Part shown: positions 36,964-45,164 of the stretch, one piece after another
How the letters are laid out: every line of letters starts with the position of its first letter
How positions within the stretch are numbered: the stretch's first letter is position 1
Made by a program: the position numbers and the translations under genes
NCBI RefSeq assembly: GCF_014243445.1
Contig: NZ_JACLQD010000003.1
Span: 1 to 64,000, forward strand
DNA: 64,000 nt
Direction: 5' to 3'
Origin: Paragemmobacter straminiformis
Lineage (GTDB): Bacteria; Pseudomonadota; Alphaproteobacteria; Rhodobacterales; Rhodobacteraceae
Notes under the pieces: generated by a model
What the model was told of the DNA's origin: nothing
Databases searched by the model: none
The model's input: only the letters and a program-made list of their open reading frames with translations

Positions 36964-37952
36964 CCGCTGGGGTTTCGGTGCGCGGGGTTTCGCAACGCTA
37001 TGGTGGCGCGCTGGCGCTGGATGACGTGTCGCTTGAAATCATGGCGGGAGAGTTCGTGGTGCTGCTTGGCCCGTCGGGCTGCGGCAAGACGACCTTGCTG
37101 AACCTGATCGGGGGATTTGCCGAGCCGACGCGCGGGCAGGTGCTGATCGGCGGGAAGGATATGGCGGGGGTCGCGCCCAAGGAGCGGCCCACGACGACCG
37201 TGTTTCAGGACTACGCGCTGTTCCCGCATATGAGCCTTGCCGAGAACGTGGGCTTCGGCTTGCGGATGCGCGGCGTGGCCAAGGCCGAGCGGATGGCGCG
37301 GGCCGAGGAGATGCTGGCGCTGGTGGGTCTTGACGGGCGGGGCGACCGGCGGCCGCACGAGCTGAGCGGGGGCCAGCGGCAGCGGGTGGCGCTGGCGCGG
37401 GCCTTGGCGGTTTCGCCCGACGTGCTGCTGCTGGACGAGCCGCTGGGGGCGCTTGACCTGAAGCTGCGGCGCGCCATGCAGGACGAGTTGAAGGCGATCC
37501 AGCGGCGGGTGGGGACGACCTTTGTGCATGTGACGCATGACCAGGAAGAGGCGATGGGAATCGCCGACCGGATCGTGGTGATGAATGGCGGCAAGATCGA
37601 GGATCAGGGGCCGCCGCGCGAGGTTTACATGCGCCCGAAGTCGCTGTTCGCGGCGGGGTTCATGGGGGAAGTGAACCGGATCAAGGTAAAGGGCGGGGTG
37701 TCGGCGCTTGGGATGATGGCGGTGCCGGACGGGGTGCTGTGCATAAGGCCCGAGGCGATTTCGACGGCGGGCGCGCTGCGGCTGGGGCCGTGCCGCGTGC
37801 GGGATGCAGCGTTCTTCGGCGGCTATGTGCGGGCGCATGTGGTGCCCGTGGCGGCACCGGATATGGTGCTGGTCGTGCATCTGCCGCAGGGGGCCGAGGT
37901 GGCCGAGGGGCAGGTGCTTGACCTTGGCGCAAGCGCGCATGTGGTGTTGTGA
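36960..37952 (+). CDS. ABC transporter ATPase, PotA type
   Basis: The 330-residue ATPase has Walker A GPSGCGKTT, the Q-loop VFQDYALFPHMS, signature LSGGQRQR, Walker B VLLLDEPLGALD and the switch His in HVTHDQEEA. A C-terminal TOBE-like regulatory domain follows from about residue 240. It powers the two preceding permeases and overlaps its neighbours by ATGA and TGATG. Confidence 0.95.
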   Translation: MTAGVSVRGVSQRYGGALALDDVSLEIMAGEFVVLLGPSGCGKTTLLNLIGGFAEPTRGQVLIGGKDMAGVAPKERPTTTVFQDYALFPHMSLAENVGFGLRMRGVAKAERMARAEEMLALVGLDGRGDRRPHELSGGQRQRVALARALAVSPDVLLLDEPLGALDLKLRRAMQDELKAIQRRVGTTFVHVTHDQEEAMGIADRIVVMNGGKIEDQGPPREVYMRPKSLFAAGFMGEVNRIKVKGGVSALGMMAVPDGVLCIRPEAISTAGALRLGPCRVRDAAFFGGYVRAHVVPVAAPDMVLVVHLPQGAEVAEGQVLDLGASAHVVL

Positions 37953-38680
37953 TGGAACGGATCGGACCAAGGGACTGGTGGCGCGTGCGGTCGGTCGGGG
38001 ACGGGGTGACCTGGATCGACGAGCCGCATATCCGCGCCTTTTACCGCTGCAATGTCTGGCATGTGCGGGGCCGTGATGGCGACATGCTGGTAGACAGCGG
38101 GATGGGGGTCGTGTCGTTGCGCGACTGGGTGCCGCTGGTGACGGAGCGCCCTTTGGAGGCGGTGGCGTCGCACACGCATTTCGACCATATCGGCTGCCAC
38201 CACGAATTTCCCTGCCGGTCGTACCACGGGGCCGAGGCAGAGATGATGCGGAACCCGACGCGGGTGAACACGCTGGCCGAGCCCTATGTGACGGACGAGA
38301 TTTTCACGGGTCTGCCCCCTGCCCCGTACCAGTCGGCGCTTTATGCGGTGAAGGCGGCACCGGCGACGCGGCTGCTGTGGGACGGGGATGTGGTGGACCT
38401 CGGGGACCGGCATTTCGAGGTGATCCATACGCCAGGCCATTCGCCCGGCGGGATCGCGCTTTGGGAGGCGGCGACGGGTGTGCTGTTTTCGGGCGATATC
38501 GTCTATGATGGCGAGTTGATCGAGGACACCTACCACTCCAACGCGGCGGACTATTACCGCAGCATGGTGCGGCTGTATGATCTGCCCGTGCGGGTGGTGC
38601 ATGGCGGGCATTTCGAAAGCTACGGGCGCGAGCGGCACCGCGAGATCATCGGGAACTGGCTGAAGGAAAAAGAGCAATGA
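37952..38680 (+). CDS. metallo-beta-lactamase fold hydrolase
   Basis: This 242-residue protein has the metal-binding motif SHTHFDHIG (HxHxDH), a downstream HTPGHSPGGIALW histidine, the bridging aspartate in LFSGDIVYDG, and VVHGGHFES. These are the ligands of glyoxalase II-like metallohydrolases. Being between the transporter ATPase and the ureohydrolase, with overlaps at both ends, it probably acts on the transported compound or its product. The reaction is unknown. Confidence 0.85.
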   Translation: MERIGPRDWWRVRSVGDGVTWIDEPHIRAFYRCNVWHVRGRDGDMLVDSGMGVVSLRDWVPLVTERPLEAVASHTHFDHIGCHHEFPCRSYHGAEAEMMRNPTRVNTLAEPYVTDEIFTGLPPAPYQSALYAVKAAPATRLLWDGDVVDLGDRHFEVIHTPGHSPGGIALWEAATGVLFSGDIVYDGELIEDTYHSNAADYYRSMVRLYDLPVRVVHGGHFESYGRERHREIIGNWLKEKEQ

Positions 38681-39651
38681 GCGCGTTCAACCAACCTTTG
38701 GGCGGCAATGACATGCCCCGCTTCGGCGGGCCTGCGACGATGATGCGCCTGCCCGGCGCAGAGACGGCGGCGGGGCTGGATGTGGCCTTCATCGGGGTGC
38801 CGATGGATCACGGCACGTCGAACCGTTCCGGCACGCGGCTGGGGCCGCGCCAGATCCGCGACGAAAGCCGGATGCTGCGGCCGTTCAACATGGCGACGGG
38901 CGCCGCGCCCTTCGAGCATTTGCAGGTGGCGGATATCGGGGATGTGCCGGTCAACACCTTCGATCTGAAAAAGACGGTCGATATCATCACCGCGCATTAT
39001 CGGGGCGTTCTGGCGCATGGGGCCAAGCCCCTGACGCTGGGGGGCGACCATACGCTGACTTGGCCGATCCTGCGGGCGATGAAGGAAAAGCACGGGCCGG
39101 TGGCGCTGATCCATATCGACGCGCATGCCGATATCAACGACACGATGTTCGGCGAGACGGTGGCGCATGGTTGCCCGTTCCGCCGCGCGTGGGAGGACGG
39201 GTGTCTGCAAAACGACAAGGTGTTCCAGATCGGGCTGCGCGGGACGGGCTATAGCCCCGACGATTTCGACTGGGCGCGGGGCAAGGGCTGGACCGTGGTG
39301 CAGGCCGAGGAGTGCTGGGGCAAGTCGCTGGTCGGGCTGATGGCGCAGGTGCGGGCCAAGATCGGGGATGCGCCGGTCTACATTACCTATGACATCGACA
39401 GCCTTGACCCTGCCTTTGCGCCGGGGACGGGGACGGTCGAGGTGGGCGGGCTGACCACGTGGCAGGCGCTCGAGATCATTCGCGGCTGCGCGGGGCTGAA
39501 CATCGTGGGGGGTGATTTGGTCGAGGTGTCGCCGCCCTATGACACGAGCGGCAACACGGCGCTGATCGGGGCGAACCTGCTTTACGAGATGCTGTGCGTG
39601 ATGCCCGGCGTGCCGCAGAAACCGTCGCGGTTTTCGGGGCTGACGTTCTAG
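38677..39651 (+). CDS. speB: agmatinase-family ureohydrolase
   Basis: The 324-residue enzyme has all arginase-family Mn ligands: His in LTLGGDHTLTW, the Asp-His-Asp set in IHIDAHADIN, and the pair of Asp in YDIDSLDPAFAPG. The N-terminal VPMDHGTSNRSGTRLGPRQIR resembles agmatinases, guanidinobutyrases and guanidinopropionases. Substrate is therefore a guanidino compound, most simply agmatine, giving putrescine and urea. It closes the transporter operon and is followed at once by the dispersed hairpin element. Confidence 0.85.
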   Translation: MSAFNQPLGGNDMPRFGGPATMMRLPGAETAAGLDVAFIGVPMDHGTSNRSGTRLGPRQIRDESRMLRPFNMATGAAPFEHLQVADIGDVPVNTFDLKKTVDIITAHYRGVLAHGAKPLTLGGDHTLTWPILRAMKEKHGPVALIHIDAHADINDTMFGETVAHGCPFRRAWEDGCLQNDKVFQIGLRGTGYSPDDFDWARGKGWTVVQAEECWGKSLVGLMAQVRAKIGDAPVYITYDIDSLDPAFAPGTGTVEVGGLTTWQALEIIRGCAGLNIVGGDLVEVSPPYDTSGNTALIGANLLYEMLCVMPGVPQKPSRFSGLTF

Positions 39652-39653
39652 GC

Positions 39654-39726
39654 AAGGGGGCCTTCTGCCCCCTCGGGGCGCGCGGGCGCGCCCCTCACCC
39701 CCGAGGATATTTGCGCGAGTATGAAA
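39654..39726 (+). repeat. dispersed intergenic GC-hairpin element, copy 2
   Basis: Starting three bases after the speB stop is a GGGGGC/GCCCCC stem, a second stem around GGGGCGCGCGGGCGCGCCCC, and the tail GGATATTTGCGCGAGTATGAAA. The order and tail match the element at 5537-5600 on the other strand. It lies between speB and the convergent RND pump gene. Confidence 0.72.
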
Positions 39727-39768
39727 ACGCGTATGAACGGGCAGGCGGGTAAAGCGCCTGCCCGTTTC

Positions 39769-42700
39769 CTATTCGGCCACGTGCAGCGACGGGCGCTTGC
39801 CGGACAGGGCATCGACGCGGGTCGAGAGATCCTCGATCCGTTCGGCGAGGATATGGGCTGCGGGTTCTTCGGGTTCATCCTCTTTCGGGCCGATCACGCG
39901 GCTGAAGATGCGGCCGACGATGCGCGACAGGTCATCCATGATGAGGAAGAAGGCCGGAACGATCACCAGCGACAGCACGGTCGAGACGATGATGCCGCCG
40001 ATCACGGCCGTTGCCATCGGGGCGCGGAACGACCCGCCCTCGCCCACGCCCAGCGCCGAGGGGAGCATGCCTGCCGACATGGCGATGGAGGTCATGACGA
40101 TGGGACGGGCGCGCTTGTGGCCCGCCTCGATCACGGACTGGAAGCGGTCCATGCCCTGACGGCGCATCTCGATGGCGAAATCGATCAGCAGGATGGCGTT
40201 CTTGGTCACGATGCCCATCAGCATCAGGATGCCGATCAGCACCGGCATCGACAGGGCGCTGCTGGTCAGGATCAGCGCCGCCGCCACGCCGCCGATGGCA
40301 AGGGGCAGCGAGAAGAGGATTGTGAAGGGCTGGATGACCGATTTGAACAGCAGGATCAGCACGGTCAGCACCAGCATCAGGCCCATGATCATGGCATTGC
40401 CGAAGCTGGTCATCAGTTCGGCCTGAACCTCGGCATCGCCGGATTCCTGGATTCGGGCGGTGGGCGGCATTTCGACCGAAGCGGCGAGTTCCTTGAAACG
40501 GTCGCTTGCGGTGCCGAGCGCCACACCCACGGGAAGGTTCGCGCCGATGGTGGCGCGGCGTTCGCGGTTGAGGCGGTCGACCATCGACGGGCCTTCGGCG
40601 ATCTTGATGTCGGCCACGGTGGAGAGCGGCACCGATCCGGTTGCCGTGGGCACGCGCAGGGCGGCGATGCGGGCGAGGTCTTCGCGGCTGGCATCGTTCA
40701 GGCGGACGCGCACCGGGATCAGCCGGTTGTCGATGGAGAGTTTGGCCAAGGCGGCGTCGACATCGCCGATGGTGGCGACACGGACGGTCTGGGCGATGGC
40801 CTGCGTGGTGACGCCAAGGCGGGCGGCTTCGGTCGCGCGGGGGGTGATCTGCACCTCGGGGCGGGGAAGGGCGCCTTCGGAGGCGACGTTGGCAAGAAGC
40901 GGGTCGCCGGACAGCGCGGCTTCGAGACGGGCCACGGCGAGGTTCAGGTCGGCTTCGTTCTCGGCAAGGATCGAGAAGGAAAGATCACGCTCGCCACGGT
41001 CGTTCAGCTTGAAGGCGCGGATATCGGGGATGGCGTGGAGTTTCTCGAAGATCTGCGCCTCGATCACGTTTTGCGGGGTGGCGCGGCCGTGGTTTTCGGC
41101 ATCGGGGACGATCAGGCCCAGAAGCGGGATCTTGTTGGCCACCTGCGAGAGTTTCAGCACCAGAGAATGGTCGAGACGGTCGAGCAGCACCGTCACCGAG
41201 GCGCGCCGGATGTCGCGGTCTCCGGTGGGAGAGGAGCCGCCGATCACCATGACCTTGTCGACGCCGTCGATGGCCTGAATGGTTTTCACCATGTCTTCGG
41301 TGGTGCGGTCGGTTTCGGCCAAGGTCGCGCCGGGGGGCAGTTCGACCGAGATCGGGATGCGGCTGACATCTTCGGGCGGCAGGAAGCTGCCCGGAACCTT
41401 GAGCATGAAGAAGATCGACACGGCCAGCACGCCGAACGCGCCGAGCAGCGTGAGGTAGCGGGCGGGAATGATCCACAGATGCCCCGAGGTGGTGGTTTTG
41501 ACCAGCCGCAGATAGCCGCGCATGAAGGGGCCGTCGCCGTGGCTGTCGTCATGCGCGTCTTTCGACCGCATGAGGTAGGCGGCCATCATCGGCGTGATGA
41601 GGCGCGCGACGAGCAGCGAGAACAGCACGGCGATGGCCACCGTCAGGCCGAACTGGCGGAAATACTGGCCCGGAATGCCGGGCATGAAAGAGACCGGCAC
41701 GAAAACCGCGACGATGGTGAAGGTGGTGGCAATGACGGCAAGGCCGATTTCGTCGGCCGCGTCGATCGAGGCGCGGTAGGGGGTTTTGCCCATGCGGATG
41801 TGCCGCGAGATGTTCTCGATTTCAACGATCGCATCATCGACTAGGATGCCTGTGGCCAGCGTGATGGCAAGGAAGCTGACAAGGTTCAGCGAAAAGCCGA
41901 GCAGGTCCATGATGTAGAAGGTCGGCACCGCCGAGAGCGGCAGGGCCACCGCCGAGATCAGCGTGGCGCGCCAGTTCTTGAGGAAGGCCAGCACCACGAG
42001 AACGGCCAGAAGCGCGCCCTCGAGCAGGGTGTGCAGGGCGGATTCGTAGTTGCCGTAGGTGTAGAACACCGTTTCGTCGACCAGCGTGATGGTGACGTTG
42101 GGGTTCTTCTGGCGCAGCAGGTCGAGCTGGGCGTTGACGGTTTCGGCCACCGACACCTCGGACGCGCCCTTGGCGCGGAACACGGCGAAGGTGACGACCT
42201 GTTCGCCGTTCACCTTGGCGAAGGAGCGAAGCTCTTCGTAGGTGTCGATGATCTGGCCAAGGTCGGAGAGGCGGACATGGCGGCCCGACGGCAGGGCGAT
42301 GGTGGTGTTGGTCAGCTTTTCGACGGTGGCGGCATCGCCCAGCGTGCGGATTGCCTGTTCGCCCGCGCCGAGTTCGGACCTTCCCGCGCCGAGGTTGGTG
42401 TTGGTGGCGCGCAGTTGCGCGTTCACGGCGGCGGCGGTGATGCCGTAGCTGTCGAGCTTGACCGGGTCGAGCAGGACGCGGATTTCACGGTCGGCCCCGC
42501 CGTAGCGGTCGACGCGGCCGATGCCGGGGCGGCCCTGAAGGGCGCGGACGATGATGTCATCGACGAACCAGGATACCTCTTCCATCGTCATGTCGGGGGC
42601 GCTGACCGCAAAGGTCATGATCGCCTGCCCCTCGACATCGACGCGGCTGACGATGGGGGCCTCGATATCGCCGGGAAGGTCGCCGCGGACGCGGTCGATG

Positions 42701-43032
42701 GCGTCCTTGGTGTCTTGCACGGCCTTGTCGGTGGGAACCTCCATGCGGAATTCGACGGCGGTGGTCGAGACGCCATCGGTCACGGTGGAGTTGATGTTCT
42801 TGACGCCGGTGATGCCGGCGACCGCGTCCTCGATCTTTTTGGTGACCTGCGTTTCCATTTCCGCCGGAGCGGCGCCCGACTGGGCAACGGTGATGGCGAC
42901 GACGGGGACGTCGATGTTGGGGAAGCGGGTGATGGGCAGGGTGTTGAAGCTTTGCCAGCCGAGGACAAGCATCATGAAGAAGAAGAGCAGCGGCGCTACG
43001 GGGTTTCGGATCGACCAGGCGGAGAAGTTCAT
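39769..43032 (-). CDS. RND (HAE1/AcrB-like) efflux pump
   Basis: The 1087-residue inner-membrane pump has the 12-segment AcrB layout with two large periplasmic loops. Proton-relay residues are visible in ATGILVDDAIVEIEN (two Asp), and in the second half as GIVTKNAILLIDFAIE (Lys). The N terminus IRNPVAPLLFFFMMLVLGW is typical. It likely exports toxic organic compounds; the substrate is unknown. It is preceded by its adaptor gene; no outer-membrane channel gene is adjacent. The C-terminal 45 residues are an extra charged tail. Confidence 0.94.
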   Translation of the reverse strand: MNFSAWSIRNPVAPLLFFFMMLVLGWQSFNTLPITRFPNIDVPVVAITVAQSGAAPAEMETQVTKKIEDAVAGITGVKNINSTVTDGVSTTAVEFRMEVPTDKAVQDTKDAIDRVRGDLPGDIEAPIVSRVDVEGQAIMTFAVSAPDMTMEEVSWFVDDIIVRALQGRPGIGRVDRYGGADREIRVLLDPVKLDSYGITAAAVNAQLRATNTNLGAGRSELGAGEQAIRTLGDAATVEKLTNTTIALPSGRHVRLSDLGQIIDTYEELRSFAKVNGEQVVTFAVFRAKGASEVSVAETVNAQLDLLRQKNPNVTITLVDETVFYTYGNYESALHTLLEGALLAVLVVLAFLKNWRATLISAVALPLSAVPTFYIMDLLGFSLNLVSFLAITLATGILVDDAIVEIENISRHIRMGKTPYRASIDAADEIGLAVIATTFTIVAVFVPVSFMPGIPGQYFRQFGLTVAIAVLFSLLVARLITPMMAAYLMRSKDAHDDSHGDGPFMRGYLRLVKTTTSGHLWIIPARYLTLLGAFGVLAVSIFFMLKVPGSFLPPEDVSRIPISVELPPGATLAETDRTTEDMVKTIQAIDGVDKVMVIGGSSPTGDRDIRRASVTVLLDRLDHSLVLKLSQVANKIPLLGLIVPDAENHGRATPQNVIEAQIFEKLHAIPDIRAFKLNDRGERDLSFSILAENEADLNLAVARLEAALSGDPLLANVASEGALPRPEVQITPRATEAARLGVTTQAIAQTVRVATIGDVDAALAKLSIDNRLIPVRVRLNDASREDLARIAALRVPTATGSVPLSTVADIKIAEGPSMVDRLNRERRATIGANLPVGVALGTASDRFKELAASVEMPPTARIQESGDAEVQAELMTSFGNAMIMGLMLVLTVLILLFKSVIQPFTILFSLPLAIGGVAAALILTSSALSMPVLIGILMLMGIVTKNAILLIDFAIEMRRQGMDRFQSVIEAGHKRARPIVMTSIAMSAGMLPSALGVGEGGSFRAPMATAVIGGIIVSTVLSLVIVPAFFLIMDDLSRIVGRIFSRVIGPKEDEPEEPAAHILAERIEDLSTRVDALSGKRPSLHVAE

Positions 43033-43044
43033 CGTTTGCCCCCC

Positions 43045-44211
43045 TCAGTTCGCGTCGGACGGGACGGGGTTGATCTTGTCGCCATCGCGGACGAAGGCGC
43101 CTGCCTTGGTCACGATGGTGTCGCCCTCTTGCACGCCCGAGAGGATTTCGACCCAGCCACGGTCGCGGATGCCGGTCTGGACCTGCACGCGCGACACGAT
43201 GCCATCTTTGACCAGCATGACCGAGGCACCCTCGGCCGAGGCGCCGACGGCGGTGACGGGGACAGAGACGGCATCGCGTTCGGCCACGAGGATTTCGGCG
43301 TCGAGGAACATGCCCTGACGGATCTGTTCGGGCTGGTCGATGCTGATGCGGGCGCGGCCGAGGCGGGTGGTCTGGTCGATGCTGGGTTCGACGAGGCGGA
43401 CGGTGCCTGACAGCGGTTCGGTGCTGCCGACGCCGACCATGCTGACCTTTTGGCCCACGGCGAGGCGGGTGAGGTCGATTTCCGAGACATCGGCGTTGAG
43501 TTCCAGCGCGCCGTCGCGGATCAGCGTGAACATCGGCTGGGAAGCGCCCGAGGCGATGGCCCCGACAACGGCGTTGCGCTGGGTGATGGTGCCTGCGACG
43601 GGGGCTTTCACCTCGGAGCGTTCGAGGCTGAGTTCGAGGTTGGCGAGTTGCGCCTGCACCAGATCGACCTGCGCGCGGGCGGCTTCGAGCGATTGGGTGG
43701 CGACCGTCACGCGGGCGGTGGCTGCGATGGCGTTGGACGAGGCCTGATCGGCGGCAGCCTGACTGGCGGCGCCCTGTTTCACCAGAGCGGCGGTGCGTTC
43801 GTTGACGCGCTGGGCTTCATCGGCGCTGGCGCGGGCCTCGAGCATCTGGGCTTCGGCCTGCGCGATGGTGGCACGGGCCGAGGCGAGCGAGGCGGTGAAC
43901 TGGCTGCGTTGCAACTCGAGCGTGCTTTTCGACAGGGTGGCGAGGGTCTGGCCCGCCTGAACCTGATCGCCCACATCGGCAAGGAGGGTTTCGATGGGCT
44001 GCCCCTCGATCAGCGGGGCGACGCGGATTTCCTCGACCGGGCCGACGAGGCCCGAGACGATCACCCTGTCACGCAAGGGACGCGAGGCGACAGTCGAGAC
44101 GGTGATCGCGGGCAGGACGACCGTCGCTGCGGCGGGCTGCGTTTCGGCTGCGGCAAAGGCCGGAGCGGCGAGCGCGGAGATGAGGGCGGGAAGGATCAAA
44201 AGGGAACGCAT
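43045..44211 (-). CDS. RND efflux periplasmic adaptor (membrane fusion protein)
   Basis: The 388-residue protein has a signal peptide, then a lipoyl-like half-motif, a long Ala/Gln-rich coiled-coil hairpin (about residues 90-200), the second lipoyl half with SEVKAPVAGTITQRNAVVG, and beta-barrel and membrane-proximal domains. It should join the downstream pump to an outer-membrane channel. It lies 12 bases before the pump gene. Confidence 0.92.
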   Translation of the reverse strand: MRSLLILPALISALAAPAFAAAETQPAAATVVLPAITVSTVASRPLRDRVIVSGLVGPVEEIRVAPLIEGQPIETLLADVGDQVQAGQTLATLSKSTLELQRSQFTASLASARATIAQAEAQMLEARASADEAQRVNERTAALVKQGAASQAAADQASSNAIAATARVTVATQSLEAARAQVDLVQAQLANLELSLERSEVKAPVAGTITQRNAVVGAIASGASQPMFTLIRDGALELNADVSEIDLTRLAVGQKVSMVGVGSTEPLSGTVRLVEPSIDQTTRLGRARISIDQPEQIRQGMFLDAEILVAERDAVSVPVTAVGASAEGASVMLVKDGIVSRVQVQTGIRDRGWVEILSGVQEGDTIVTKAGAFVRDGDKINPVPSDAN

Positions 44212-44217
44212 CTAAAA

Positions 44218-44850
44218 TCAGCCTTTCAAATCGTCATTGGCGACATCGTCGATCGTGCGGGCGACGGTGTGCAATAAAAGGTCGGTCAGGCGCTGCTGCG
44301 CGCGGGGGTTTTCGGCGGGGTGCATGGCACTGGCTTTCACCAGCATGACCAGAAGCATGGCCTGCGGATAATAACGTTCGCGCGCGTCAGCTTCGGTGAG
44401 GTTCTTTGCCTTGGCAAAGATAGATGTGAGATAGCCGATTATTTCATGCTCCATATGCGTGGTGATGGCGCTGATTTCGGCTTTGCGCAAAGCGGCGGCG
44501 GTGATCTCGGCCCAGAGCTGGCCTTCGCCTTCGCAGTCGCCCTGCATGATGCGGGCGTTGATGGTGGCGCGCAGGCCCGAAAGCGGATCGGGCGAGCGCA
44601 GGATTTCGCGGAAGGTCGCCTCCATCTCGGCCAGATCACGCAGGATCAGGGCGGCGACGATGGCGGCTTTCGAGGGGAAGTAGCGGTAGAAGTTGCCGAC
44701 GCTCATGCCGCAGGAACGGGCGAGGTCTTGCATGGAGGCGCCGTCGAATCCCTTTTCCGCAAAGGCGCGGCGCACGCCTTCGAGGATTTCGGCGCTGCGC
44801 TGGTCCATGCTTTGCGCATGGGTGAGGTGCAGGGGAGGGGCGGCTGTCAT
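44218..44850 (-). CDS. TetR family regulator of the RND pump
   Basis: The protein (210 residues from this start) has a TetR helix-turn-helix: EILEGVRRAFAEKGFDGASM followed by SCGMSVGNFYRYFPSKAAIV. It lies directly upstream of the pump genes in the same direction, suggesting autoregulation and pump control. I prefer the ATG at 44850. The upstream ATG at 44880 lies inside a perfect palindrome that looks like the operator, and the probable promoter would make it leaderless. Confidence 0.87.
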   Translation of the reverse strand: MTAAPPLHLTHAQSMDQRSAEILEGVRRAFAEKGFDGASMQDLARSCGMSVGNFYRYFPSKAAIVAALILRDLAEMEATFREILRSPDPLSGLRATINARIMQGDCEGEGQLWAEITAAALRKAEISAITTHMEHEIIGYLTSIFAKAKNLTEADARERYYPQAMLLVMLVKASAMHPAENPRAQQRLTDLLLHTVARTIDDVANDDLKG

Positions 44851-44866
44851 CGGTTCTTCGGTCTGC

Positions 44867-44882
44867 GAATGAATGTTCATTC
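44867..44882. promoter_or_regulatory. probable TetR operator (perfect palindrome)
   Basis: GAATGAA and TTCATTC are perfect inverted 7-bp arms separated by TG. On the minus strand a TTGCTT / TATCTG promoter pair (16-base spacer) sits just upstream, so bound repressor would cover the transcript start of the TetR-pump operon. Confidence 0.62.
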
Positions 44883-45164
44883 ACTCAGATACTCCTGACA
44901 GGGCAGAAAGCAAGGATTTTGTTAACGACCTCCGAATCACTGCGCGTGATTCGTGGCTGAGTTGTGTCCAACTGTTTTCGCATGGGAAACACCCCGCAAC
45001 CTAAGATTGTAATTTGGTTTCGAATTTGGCGCAAAAACGGAAAAGGGGGCCGATTGAGGGTTAATCGTGGCCTGAATGTGGCAGGAATTTGACCGACTCG
45101 TTAACGAATGTTAATGAGAGTTAATGCCGCTTTTCTCGGCGTTTTCTTCCTTTAGGAGCCACAC
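44883..45164. other. divergent control region between the TetR gene and the Thr/Pro-repeat gene
   Basis: About 280 bases without a gene. It contains a perfect 8-bp inverted repeat (CGAATCAC / GTGATTCG, 44933-44953) and three TTAA motifs exactly 10 bases apart (45101, 45111, 45121), with further TTAA at 44922 and 45061. The start of the downstream gene is preceded by TTTAGGAG. These are likely regulator sites for that gene. Confidence 0.5.

Noticed and set aside
39721-41844. 707-codon plus-strand open frame opposite the RND pump
   Set aside because: Antisense shadow of a gene with clear AcrB motifs.
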